Shown piece after piece: positions 48,624 to 56,376 of a DNA stretch of 64,000 nt. This DNA is from Chloroflexus islandicus (GTDB lineage Bacteria; Chloroflexota; Chloroflexia; Chloroflexales; Chloroflexaceae). The translations under genes and the position numbers were made by a program. The notes under the pieces were generated by a model that was not told where the DNA came from, searched no databases, and worked only from the letters and a program-made list of their open reading frames with translations. Position 1 is the first letter of the stretch; each line of letters starts with the position of its first letter. The stretch is taken from the NCBI RefSeq assembly GCF_001650695.1, contig NZ_LWQS01000060.1:113928-177927 (forward strand), written 5' to 3'.

Positions 48624-49982
48624 ATGGGTCTGCTCCGTTTCGCCGTCAAAACCTTTCGCCTCTCGCTGATGCGGGTAGGCGCCGGATGGATGTTCGCGCT
48701 CTTGACGTTCAACTTCAACCGGGTCACGATTGCCGACCTCGGCGCGATGGCGGTTATTGTCACCACCCTGATCGGCCTGCACCACTTCATCTCGTTCTTC
48801 CAAGTGTATTGGGGCCGCTTCACCGACCGCTACCCCATCTTCGGTCTCCGGCGCACCCCTTACGTCATCTTGTCAAATATCGGCGCAGCGTTAATTTTCA
48901 TGGCGCTGCCGAGCATTGCGGTCGGGCTTGGCGAACGCTCACTAGTGGCAACGATCGAGGCATTCGCGTTGATCTTCCTCTTTGGCGTGTTGATGGCAAT
49001 GAACGGCAGCTCGTCGAACGCCCTGATCGCCGAAGTGACGACGCCGAAAGAGCGCGGCGCGGTGGTAGCGTTTATTTGGGCAACAGTGATTATCAGCGGA
49101 ATCGTCTCGGCCGGCGTATCGCGCGTGATTATGCCGCAATACTCGCCCGAGTCGATGCAATATCTTTACAACCTGACTCCGATCATTGTGACAGTGACGG
49201 TCTTGCTAGGTGTGCTTGGTCTTGAGAAACCGATCACGCCGGAGGAGCACCGTAAGCTGCTGCTAGCTGCACCAGAAAAGGGTGAGGCCGGCCCGCTGGA
49301 GACGTGGCGGGCAGCAACCGGCTTGATGGGGCGCAACCCGCAGGTGCGCGGCTTCTTCCTCTTCGTGCTGTTGGCGATTATGGGCATCTTCTTACAGGAT
49401 GCCATTCTCGAGCCGTTTGGCGCTGAAGTCTTTGGCATGCCCCAAAAAGACACCGCCGCCTTCCAGCAGATGTGGGGCGCCGGCGCGCTGCTCGGCATGC
49501 TGGGCATCGGGATTTTGTCGAGCATCTTCCCCATCCAGAAGAAGACGATTGCGACCCTCGGCGGTCTTGGAGTTGCTGGCGGCTTGGCTATGCTTATGAT
49601 TTCTGCGCTTAGCCATCACCGCGAGATCATCAATCCGGCATTGGTCATTATGGGCTTGGGCATCGGCCTGTTCAATGTCGGCGCTCTGGCAATGATGATG
49701 GAGATGACCGTTGAAGGTCAGACCGGTCTCTACATGGGCATGTGGGGTATGGCGCAGGGTCTTGGCAACGGCTTTGCGAACGTGATTAGCGGCTTGGGCC
49801 ATACGGTGATGATCGAGGGCGGCATCGTGTCGCCGGCGGTCGGTTACGGGCTTGTCTTTGGCCTCGAAGCCTTGCTGATGGTGACCGCGATCGGCATCTT
49901 GCGCGGCATCTCGGTGCAGGAGTTCAAGGGTCTGACGCGGCAAGAGATTACGACTGCATTGGCAATGGATACCGCTTCGTAA
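48624..49982 (+). CDS. pucC: BCD-family MFS protein (PucC-like bacteriochlorophyll transporter)
   Basis: A 452-aa membrane protein with about 12 hydrophobic helices, of the bacteriochlorophyll-delivery (BCD) branch of the MFS superfamily, to which PucC and LhaA belong. PucC proteins are needed for assembly of light-harvesting complexes and are thought to handle pigment. Typical parts are 'LSLMRVGAGWMFALLTFNFN' at the start, 'FQVYWGRFTDRYPIFGLRRT' after helix 2, and 'GMWGMAQGLGNGFANVISG' late in the protein. I chose the ATG at 48624, with AAAGG 8 nt upstream, over two in-frame GTG codons just before it. It opens the photosynthesis block and has tandem promoters. Confidence 0.85.
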   Translation: MGLLRFAVKTFRLSLMRVGAGWMFALLTFNFNRVTIADLGAMAVIVTTLIGLHHFISFFQVYWGRFTDRYPIFGLRRTPYVILSNIGAALIFMALPSIAVGLGERSLVATIEAFALIFLFGVLMAMNGSSSNALIAEVTTPKERGAVVAFIWATVIISGIVSAGVSRVIMPQYSPESMQYLYNLTPIIVTVTVLLGVLGLEKPITPEEHRKLLLAAPEKGEAGPLETWRAATGLMGRNPQVRGFFLFVLLAIMGIFLQDAILEPFGAEVFGMPQKDTAAFQQMWGAGALLGMLGIGILSSIFPIQKKTIATLGGLGVAGGLAMLMISALSHHREIINPALVIMGLGIGLFNVGALAMMMEMTVEGQTGLYMGMWGMAQGLGNGFANVISGLGHTVMIEGGIVSPAVGYGLVFGLEALLMVTAIGILRGISVQEFKGLTRQEITTALAMDTAS

Positions 49983-50034
49983 GGTGTGATTGAAAAAACC
50001 TATCAGCCCGCGCCAATGGAAAGACATAGCCGAT

Positions 50035-50844
50035 ATGGCTATTGAGATTACCTTCGATAAGATTGCTAGCGTCTACGACGCACAACGCGCACACCCACCC
50101 GAAGCAGCCATCGCCATCGGACAAGCCATCGTTGTCCAGACCGGTAATGGCGCGAGTATCCTTGAGATTGGGATCGGCAGTGGCCGGATAGCTCTTCCCG
50201 TCGCTGCCGCTGGTGCAGATGTGATCGGGATCGACGTTTCGGGCGGGATGTTAGCAACCGCGCGAGAACGAGCCAAGGAAGCCGGCTTGCCGCTCTGGCT
50301 GATCAAAGCCGATGCGCAAGCGTTACCCTTCGCTGATGGCGTCTTCGATGCCGTACTGGCCGTCCACGTGTTGCACCTGCTGCCAGATTGGCGAGCGGCG
50401 CTGGCCGAGATGGTGCGGGTAGTGAAGCCGGGCGGGGCGATTATCCAAGGGGTTGACTGGCGCGATCCAGCTTCGTGCGTTGGCATGCTGCGCGGGCAAT
50501 TGCGGCAAGCAGTGATGGATTTGTTGCCCGGCGCGCGACCGCCCGGCGCTGGCGCAGCCGTGACCCAACACCTTGCCAAACTCGGCGCGCCGGCGGGCGA
50601 ACCGATCGAGGCCGCGCGCTGGCAGCGCACGATCAGTCCGGCTGAGGTGATTGCCGGGATGGCCGCCCGGATTGACGCCGAGACATGGGCGCTGAGCGAT
50701 GAGGTGCTGGCGGCGGCGATTGAGCGCGTGCAGGCGTGGGCCAACCAGCAATGGCCCGATTTGAACGAACCGCAGGTGGTTGAACACCGGTTTTTGCTGA
50801 CGATCAGCCGGGCCGGCGCAAAACTGCCGGCGCAGGGAGAATAA
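50035..50844 (+). CDS. Class I SAM-dependent methyltransferase
   Basis: A 269-aa methyltransferase. 'ASILEIGIGSGRIALPVAAA' is motif I with the SAM-binding glycines. 'GADVIGIDVSGGMLATARER' holds the acidic ribose-binding residue, 'IKADAQALPFADGVFDAVLA' is motif II, and 'VKPGGAIIQGVDW' is motif III. It is of the UbiE/arsM-like general type; nothing identifies it as BchM or BchU, and the substrate is open. An in-frame TTG at 49990 (8 nt after pucC) is an alternative start adding 15 residues. Its position between pucC and bchF suggests a pigment- or quinone-related role (inference). Confidence 0.82.
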   Translation: MAIEITFDKIASVYDAQRAHPPEAAIAIGQAIVVQTGNGASILEIGIGSGRIALPVAAAGADVIGIDVSGGMLATARERAKEAGLPLWLIKADAQALPFADGVFDAVLAVHVLHLLPDWRAALAEMVRVVKPGGAIIQGVDWRDPASCVGMLRGQLRQAVMDLLPGARPPGAGAAVTQHLAKLGAPAGEPIEAARWQRTISPAEVIAGMAARIDAETWALSDEVLAAAIERVQAWANQQWPDLNEPQVVEHRFLLTISRAGAKLPAQGE

Positions 50845-50858
50845 AGCGGAGGGATGTC

Positions 50859-51347
50859 ATGTACACTCCCGAACAATTGGAGCGGCGCAACCGATCGCCG
50901 TGGACAAAAGCCCAGTTTATTCTGGCCCCGATTCAGTTTATCGTTTTTATTATCAGTTTTGCGCTGGTTATCCGGTATCTGGCTACCGGTGAGGGGTACT
51001 GGATCGCAACCATCAGCGTCTGGATCAAGATTGCGCTGATTTGGGCGCTGACCATCACCGGCATGCTGTGGGAACACGATATCTACGGCAAATACTTCAT
51101 GGCACCCGAATTCTTCTGGGAAGACTTGGGCAATCTGATTGCCATCATTACCCATAACGCCTATTTCGTGGCGGTATGGCTTAATCTTGATAGCCGCACC
51201 GTGATGTGGGTGATGGTCTTTGCCTATGTCACCTATTTGTTCAACGCCGGCCAATTCCTCTGGCGCGGGATCCGTTCGGCCAAAGAACGGCGCTTGTTAC
51301 AGGCGCAATTGCAGGCGCAATCAGCAGGCGCGGCGAAGTCGCAATAG
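50859..51347 (+). CDS. bchF: 3-vinyl bacteriochlorophyllide hydratase BchF
   Basis: A 162-aa membrane protein with four predicted helices that hydrates the C-3 vinyl group of (bacterio)chlorophyllide to 3-hydroxyethyl. The N-terminus 'MYTPEQLERRNRSPWTKAQF' and the following 'ILAPIQFIVFIISFALVIRY' are characteristic of BchF. So are 'LATGEGYWIATISVWIK', 'GMLWEHDIYGKYFMAPEFFW' and the C-terminal 'YLFNAGQFLWRGI'. GGAGG lies 6 nt before the ATG. It precedes bchC, whose enzyme oxidises the hydroxyethyl group made here, so the two steps are encoded in order. Confidence 0.93.
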   Translation: MYTPEQLERRNRSPWTKAQFILAPIQFIVFIISFALVIRYLATGEGYWIATISVWIKIALIWALTITGMLWEHDIYGKYFMAPEFFWEDLGNLIAIITHNAYFVAVWLNLDSRTVMWVMVFAYVTYLFNAGQFLWRGIRSAKERRLLQAQLQAQSAGAAKSQ

Positions 51348-51435
51348 TAACGATGAGGTTGAAGGCATAGCTCGAAGTTGGCTGTGTCACTGAGCAACGA
51401 TTACGCTGCGGCGTACTAGAAAGCGGATCGACTGT

Positions 51436-52425
51436 ATGCCGATCAAGTCACGAGCAGTAGTTATTCCAAAGCGAAACACGATTGAGATTCGCACGGTGCA
51501 GGTTAATGAACCAAAAGCCGGTGATGTGCTGATCAAGACTGCCTTTACGTCGATTAGCGCCGGTACCGAACGGATGTTGCTTGATGGCCGGCTGCCCCAA
51601 CCACAACTGCTCTTCCCGGTTGTGCCCGGCTACGAGACGGTTGGGCAGGTGGTGCAGGTTGGTAGTAAAGCACCGAAAGAATTGCTCGGTCAATGGGTGT
51701 ATATCGGCGGTGCCCGCTGCTTCCGCGGCGTCAATGCGGCCTGGGGTGGACAGAGTGAGTACATTACCGCCGAACACGAACGAGTTGTGCCGCTTGGTTC
51801 GCTCGACCCGGCCACCGGGGTGTTGCTGGCTCTGGCCGCCACAGCACTGCACGGTATCAAAATCGGCCAGATTCGCCGCAGTGATCGGGTGCTGGTTTTG
51901 GGGCAGGGCATTGTCGGTCAACTGGCAGCCCGCCTGGCAAAATATGCCGGTGCTCAGCACGTGGCCGTCGCCGACCGGGTGGCAGTACGCTTGCAAGCCA
52001 GTCAGGCCGACCAGGTTATCGATGTTACCCGTGAGTCGCTTGACGAAGCTATCGGCGAAGCCAAGGTTGATGTGCTGATCGAGGCCACCGGCTCGATGGG
52101 TGCCTTGTCGGGAGCATTACCGCTCCTGGCTAACCACGGGCGAGTCGTGTTATTGGGCTACTACGACCACATCAACATTCCCTACGCACCGGTATTTATG
52201 CGTGAGGCGCAGATTCTGGTTGCGCGCGAGTGGGAATTCGGCCCTGATGGTGATCTGCCGCGGGTACGCGATTTGCTGGCTAATGGCGACTTGAAGGTTG
52301 ATGGTCTGTTAACCCATCACGTCCCGCTCGACCGCATTCAGGCTGCTTATCGCCTGGCCCTGGAAGACCCGGCCTGTTTGAAGGTTGTTGTCACGTGGCC
52401 GCAAAACGGTACCGACGCAGCGTAG
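51436..52425 (+). CDS. bchC: 3-hydroxyethyl bacteriochlorophyllide a dehydrogenase BchC
   Basis: A 329-aa medium-chain dehydrogenase-like protein that oxidises the 3-hydroxyethyl group to acetyl in bacteriochlorophyll a synthesis. The GroES-like N-terminal half includes 'YTSISAGTER'-type sequence (here 'FTSISAGTERMLLDGRLPQP') and 'PVVPGYETVGQVVQVG'. The Rossmann half has 'RVLVLGQGIVGQLAARLAKY' and 'VDVLIEATGSMGALSGALPL'. Catalytic-zinc ligands of alcohol dehydrogenases are largely absent, as usual for BchC. The upstream gap is 88 nt with no strong Shine-Dalgarno. Its base composition differs visibly from the bchF side (far fewer GCGC). Confidence 0.93.
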   Translation: MPIKSRAVVIPKRNTIEIRTVQVNEPKAGDVLIKTAFTSISAGTERMLLDGRLPQPQLLFPVVPGYETVGQVVQVGSKAPKELLGQWVYIGGARCFRGVNAAWGGQSEYITAEHERVVPLGSLDPATGVLLALAATALHGIKIGQIRRSDRVLVLGQGIVGQLAARLAKYAGAQHVAVADRVAVRLQASQADQVIDVTRESLDEAIGEAKVDVLIEATGSMGALSGALPLLANHGRVVLLGYYDHINIPYAPVFMREAQILVAREWEFGPDGDLPRVRDLLANGDLKVDGLLTHHVPLDRIQAAYRLALEDPACLKVVVTWPQNGTDAA

Positions 52426-52477
52426 TACTCACTCGCCAAGGAGCAATGCGCATCAGCCTGGAAAGAGAGATGGCTTT

Positions 52478-53713
52478 ATGCCCGCCCATCCAAAAACGAA
52501 ACAACCAGGTTCAACAGCACGAATGCTCGCCGTCTACGGCAAAGGCGGCATGGGAAAATCATTCTTCACCACCAATCTGGTAAGCAAGCTGGCCCTGTTG
52601 GGAAATCGCGTGCTTCAGCTCGGTTGCGATCCCAAACACGATAGTTGCAATGCCCTGTTCGGCGGTATCAGTCTGCCAACACTCGGTGATGTCTGGCGCG
52701 AGTTCAAAGAAGCCGGGCGCGAAGAGGAGCTGGCCGCCCATCACGTCATCTTTAAGACCACCATCATGAATGGTGCGGCAACTGTCTATGGCTGTGAGAT
52801 TGGCGGGCCGGAAGTAGGACGTGGCTGTGGTGGACGTGGAATCACGTTCGGCTTTGATATGCTCGAAAAGTTCGGCCTCAGCCAATGGGCGCTTGACTAT
52901 GTGGTGATGGATTTTCTCGGCGATGTGGTCTGTGGTGGGTTTGCAACACCCCTCTCACGTTCACTGGCTGAAGAGGTCATCATTCTCTGCGGGAACGACC
53001 GGCAAAGCCTCTACGCTGCCAACAACATTGCCAGCGCGGCCAAATACTTCGCCAGCATGGGTGGGCGCACCAAACTGCTGGGGCTGGTGGTCAATCGCGA
53101 CGACGGTAGCGGTGTGGCGGCCCGCTTCGCCGAAAAGATCAATCTGCCGGTACTGGCCAGCATTCCCCTGGATCGCAAAGTGCGCGAATTGGCCGATGCC
53201 TGTCAGTTAGCTTTGCAAGAGCCGCGTTTTGATGCTCTCTTTGACCGACTGGCGCGTCAGATCATCGACCGCACGTTGCCGACGGTCAAGATGGAAGAGG
53301 TACAACCTCTTCCATACAAAGAATTTCTCAGCGTCTTTGGAGCCGAAGAGCCAGATATTACGCCGACCGGAGCGACCGCTGAAGAATTGTTCGGTGACCA
53401 CCAGGTACGCCAGCCGGCACCGGTGATCACGCTTGGCCTGATGGAGCGAGCGGTCGGCGAGAAGCCAGAGATGGATGCCCCAACCCGGCTGGTTGTCACC
53501 CGGTTGCTCAAAGAATTGGGTATGTACGTCACCGAAGCCAACCACGATCCGAAGAAGGGCATGACGCTAACGATTGATGGGCATACGACGGTGTGCATAG
53601 GTAACACCGACGATCTGGACAGCAAGATTGCCATCCTGGCGGCCTTGCAGCGTTCAGGAGAGCCGTTCCGCTACGTTGATCTGCGCCGACCGGCCAGCCC
53701 GTTCTACCGGTAA
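52478..53713 (+). CDS. bchX: Chlorophyllide a reductase iron protein BchX with C-terminal extension
   Basis: The Fe-protein (reductase component) of chlorophyllide a oxidoreductase, which passes electrons with ATP hydrolysis to BchY-BchZ. The NifH/BchL-like P-loop is 'VYGKGGMGKSFFTTNL', with 'QLGCDPKHDSCNALFGG' following. Two cysteines for the [4Fe-4S] cluster bridging the dimer lie in 'GRGCGGRGI' and 'DFLGDVVCGGFATP'. The product is 411 aa from the ATG at 52478; typical proteobacterial BchX is, as I recall, about 330. The extra part, residues about 332-411, contains 'MTLTIDGHTTVCIG', 'DLDSKIAILAAL' and 'RYVDLRRPASPFYR', resembling the end of the FtsQ beta-domain. bchY and bchZ are not in the window. 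Confidence 0.92.
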   Translation: MPAHPKTKQPGSTARMLAVYGKGGMGKSFFTTNLVSKLALLGNRVLQLGCDPKHDSCNALFGGISLPTLGDVWREFKEAGREEELAAHHVIFKTTIMNGAATVYGCEIGGPEVGRGCGGRGITFGFDMLEKFGLSQWALDYVVMDFLGDVVCGGFATPLSRSLAEEVIILCGNDRQSLYAANNIASAAKYFASMGGRTKLLGLVVNRDDGSGVAARFAEKINLPVLASIPLDRKVRELADACQLALQEPRFDALFDRLARQIIDRTLPTVKMEEVQPLPYKEFLSVFGAEEPDITPTGATAEELFGDHQVRQPAPVITLGLMERAVGEKPEMDAPTRLVVTRLLKELGMYVTEANHDPKKGMTLTIDGHTTVCIGNTDDLDSKIAILAALQRSGEPFRYVDLRRPASPFYR

Positions 53714-53919
53714 GCGGGCGCAGCATTGTAACCGCAGGTTGGATGATGGAGGTGGGCAATGTGGCTACGCCTTGCCAGACAAACCACTGAGTATCGGGTC
53801 GCGCCGCTCAGGTTACGGATACGCTGGTGGATCGAGGGATGGATATGGCGCTGGGGCCAAACTGCGGCGGCACTGAACGCGGAAAGCCCCGATTTACAAA
53901 ACCCGTGGTGGAGGCGCTG

Positions 53920-54672
53920 ATGAGTGAAAACGACGAAATCCCCGATCTGAAACTGCTCAATCGCCTCCTGGTGGAACGGATGCGGGTCAAACGGCGACCG
54001 GTCGCGATCACCTATTGTTACGATGGGCCACCACCGGGATACGAGCCGGTCAATGTGGTGGCGTGTGCGATTGTCCGCGAAGCCGAACAGGGGCGGCGCG
54101 TGTATGTTGATGCAAACCACCACGACTGTTGGGTAGGGCAGTACCACCTCGGTTTCAATCCTGATCCGGGGCCGTACATTACCCAGGGTATCTATCTGAC
54201 CGATGCGCAGGGCTTTTATACACCGGAAGCCGCGGCGTGCAATAAACAGCAAAGCTACTCGTTACCGGCAGGGATGATCAAGGCACTGGCGGCGGCACCA
54301 CTTGACGACGTACCAGATGGAGTACCGGTTGATCTGATGGTCTGTGTGGTTGATCCACAACGGGCAATGCAGATCGCCGGTGCAGCCAGTGTGCGCATCG
54401 GGACATTTCCGGTCGGTGAGTTGGGTGCCAGTGCGTGTGCCTCAATTTTTGCTGCACCCTGGCACACCAAAAATTCAGTGTTTGCCATTGGTGACGGCGG
54501 CGGACGAATGCATAATCGGCTCGATCCGAGTGAAATGTTCGTTTCCATCCCGCGATCACATTTGCGCTACGTGGTAGAATTAATAGAGAACTTCCGCATC
54601 GACCCGCAGAAGATGCGCGAGGTGATCATGCCGTCGTATGCCGCAAAGGCAAAACAGCCGCGAGAGGAGTGA
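53920..54672 (+). CDS. DUF169-family protein
   Basis: A 250-aa protein of the DUF169 family, whose function is unknown to me. The sequence 'RRPVAITYCYDGPPPGYEPV' followed by 'ACAIVREAEQGRRVYVDANH' and 'HDCWVGQYHLGFNPDPG' fits the family's conserved R-P-V-A-V start and Cys-containing 'C..G...LGF' region. Other cysteines occur in 'AAACNKQQ' and 'ASACASIF'. GGAGG lies 5 nt before the ATG at 53920; a longer frame opening at 53827 lacks such a site. It follows bchX by about 200 nt and precedes a 64-aa membrane-protein gene by 5 nt, within the bch block, so a pigment-related role is possible. Confidence 0.78.
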   Translation: MSENDEIPDLKLLNRLLVERMRVKRRPVAITYCYDGPPPGYEPVNVVACAIVREAEQGRRVYVDANHHDCWVGQYHLGFNPDPGPYITQGIYLTDAQGFYTPEAAACNKQQSYSLPAGMIKALAAAPLDDVPDGVPVDLMVCVVDPQRAMQIAGAASVRIGTFPVGELGASACASIFAAPWHTKNSVFAIGDGGGRMHNRLDPSEMFVSIPRSHLRYVVELIENFRIDPQKMREVIMPSYAAKAKQPREE

Positions 54673-54677
54673 ACACT

Positions 54678-54872
54678 ATGCCAAGCGGACTCGGTGAAGC
54701 CACTCAAATGATCGGTCCGTTGACGCCGGCCATCCTGTGTTGGGCCTGTTTAATTCTGACCGTCCTTGGCCTTGGTCTCACGTTCCTGTGGACGAACGTC
54801 ACCGCCTTTGCGCGCCGCACGCGCAGCGGGCGCAAGCCGGCAGCGGGATCGGTGGTCAAGTCGCAGCGTTAA
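54678..54872 (+). CDS. Small single-span membrane protein (64 aa)
   Basis: Not recognised. From the ATG at 54678 (AGGAG 8 nt upstream), the product has a hydrophobic helix ('ILCWACLILTVLGLGLTFLW', about residues 19-38) and a basic tail ('ARRTRSGRKPAAGSVVKSQR'), giving an expected N-out/C-in topology. A GTG at 54669 overlapping the DUF169 stop is an alternative start. The tight spacing implies translation with the DUF169 gene. It could be a membrane anchor or assembly subunit for a neighbouring bch enzyme; nothing in the sequence proves this. Confidence 0.65.
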   Translation: MPSGLGEATQMIGPLTPAILCWACLILTVLGLGLTFLWTNVTAFARRTRSGRKPAAGSVVKSQR

Positions 54873-54961
54873 TCCGGCCCACAGCGGGATCACGGCACGC
54901 CCGTCGCGCATTTGTGATCGGGTTGTTATTGTCTATCCCGCCTGATTCGGGTTTCATGGGT

Positions 54962-54991
54962 TGGGCGGGCCTATGCCCGCCCATTCATTTT
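54962..54991 (+). terminator. GC-rich hairpin with T-rich tail just upstream of bchI
   Basis: TGGGCGGGC and GCCCGCCCA form a perfect 9-bp stem around CTAT, followed by TTCATTTT. It lies only 17 nt before the bchI start at 55008, so it may terminate the upstream operon or attenuate bchI transcription. The same CGGGC/GCCCG sequence type appears after the sigma-partner gene at 18012. Confidence 0.55.
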
Positions 54992-55007
54992 GCAAAGGTG
55001 CTGCGCA

Positions 55008-56123
55008 ATGAACAAAGAACACGACCAAGCCGTCGAAACAACCGAACCGTCAACTAACGGGCAAACCCCACCGCCCACCAATGCTCCGGTTCCGCCGTAT
55101 CCGTTTGTCGCAATTGTTGGCCAAGCTGAATTGAAGTTAGCCTTGTTGCTGTGTGTGGTCAATCCGACGATTGGCGGCGTGATGGTGATGGGCCATCGCG
55201 GCACCGCGAAATCGACTGCAGTGCGCGCCTTGGCCGCGATGTTGCCGCCAATTAAAGCGGTGGCCGGTTGTCCCTACTCGTGCGCACCCGACCGCACCGC
55301 CGGATTGTGCGACCAGTGCCGGGCAGTGCCGAATCAAGCCGGCAAGCCGAAAAAGCCGAGTGTGATCAGCATTCCGGTGCCAGTGGTTGACCTGCCGCTC
55401 GGCGCGACCGAAGATCGGGTCTGTGGCACTCTTGATATTGAGCGAGCGTTGACCCAAGGCGTGCAAGCGTTTGCCCCCGGCCTGCTGGCCCGTGCCAACC
55501 GCGGCTTCCTGTATATTGATGAAGTCAACCTGCTCGAAGACCATCTGGTTGACGTGTTGCTCGACGTGGCCGCATCAGGCGTGAACGTGGTCGAACGCGA
55601 AGGGGTGAGTGTGCGCCACCCGGCTCGCTTTGTGCTGGTGGGTTCAGGCAACCCTGAAGAGGGCGATCTGCGTCCGCAATTGCTCGACCGTTTCGGTCTG
55701 CATGCGCGCATTACCACCATCACCGATGTCAACGAGCGGGTCGAAATCGTCAAACGGCGGCGCGAATACGATGCCGATCCGTTTGCGTTCGCCGAGAAGT
55801 GGGCGAAAGAGACGCAAAAATTGCAGCGGAAGATCAAGCAGGCCCAACGCCGCCTGCCCGATGTGGTCTTGCCCGATCCAGTGCTGTACAAGATTGCCGA
55901 ACTGTGCGTCAAGCTTGAGGTTGATGGTCACCGCGGCGAACTGACCTTGGCCCGCACGGCGACCGCGCTGGCCGCACTCGAGGGACACAACGAGGTGAAC
56001 GTGAACGACGTCCGCCGGATTGCGGTGCTGGCGCTGCGCCACCGGCTGCGCAAAGATCCGTTGGAGACGCAAGACGATGCGGTGCGGATCGAGCGGGCGG
56101 TGGAAGAGGTGTTGGTACCGTAA
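55008..56123 (+). CDS. bchI: Magnesium chelatase ATPase subunit BchI
   Basis: A 371-aa AAA+ subunit of Mg-chelatase, which works with BchD and BchH to insert Mg2+ into protoporphyrin IX. Walker A is 'GHRGTAKSTAVRAL', the BchI insert carries 'DLPLGATEDRVCGTLDIERA', Walker B is 'GFLYIDEVNLL', and sensor-type segments are 'RFVLVGSGNPEEGDLRPQLL' and 'RGELTLARTATALAAL'. A Cys-rich patch (about residues 90-105, CPYSCAPDRTAGLCDQC) lies after Walker A. The ATG at 55008 with AAGGTG 7 nt upstream is preferred to a TTG six codons earlier. A hairpin precedes it; bchD follows after about 250 nt. Confidence 0.95.
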   Translation: MNKEHDQAVETTEPSTNGQTPPPTNAPVPPYPFVAIVGQAELKLALLLCVVNPTIGGVMVMGHRGTAKSTAVRALAAMLPPIKAVAGCPYSCAPDRTAGLCDQCRAVPNQAGKPKKPSVISIPVPVVDLPLGATEDRVCGTLDIERALTQGVQAFAPGLLARANRGFLYIDEVNLLEDHLVDVLLDVAASGVNVVEREGVSVRHPARFVLVGSGNPEEGDLRPQLLDRFGLHARITTITDVNERVEIVKRRREYDADPFAFAEKWAKETQKLQRKIKQAQRRLPDVVLPDPVLYKIAELCVKLEVDGHRGELTLARTATALAALEGHNEVNVNDVRRIAVLALRHRLRKDPLETQDDAVRIERAVEEVLVP

Positions 56124-56206
56124 CTGGGCAGACCCTGCTGAGAGTGGAATGCAGCAGGCATCGCAGGCGCTTGCGCAATGAGCCGGTGTCACGGCAACAC
56201 AGCTTG

Positions 56207-56238
56207 ATGGAGTGCAGCAGTTTCTTGCTGCACTCCAT
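56207..56238. repeat. Short palindrome of the GGAGTGCxGCA family
   Basis: ATGGAGTGCAGCA and TGCTGCACTCCAT (13 bp each) flank a 6-nt loop, in the bchI-bchD gap. Related palindromes occur at 23492, 58316 and 58727, and a decayed one near 2664-2689. Confidence 0.8.
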
Positions 56239-56376
56239 GCCAACCCCGCAACTGCGCAACGGCTGAACGAAACCCGTGGGTGCATTTCACACCCTACCAC
56301 ATCGCTCACGTTCCTTCATCATTGATCATCTGGCAGTGTGACGCGATTGCATCGATCACGCTGGCAGGAGCGCATT

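Noticed and set aside
52385..52477. Upstream extension of bchX
   Set aside because: It would overlap the end of bchC; the added residues are not Fe-protein-like. The ATG at 52478 is the plausible start.
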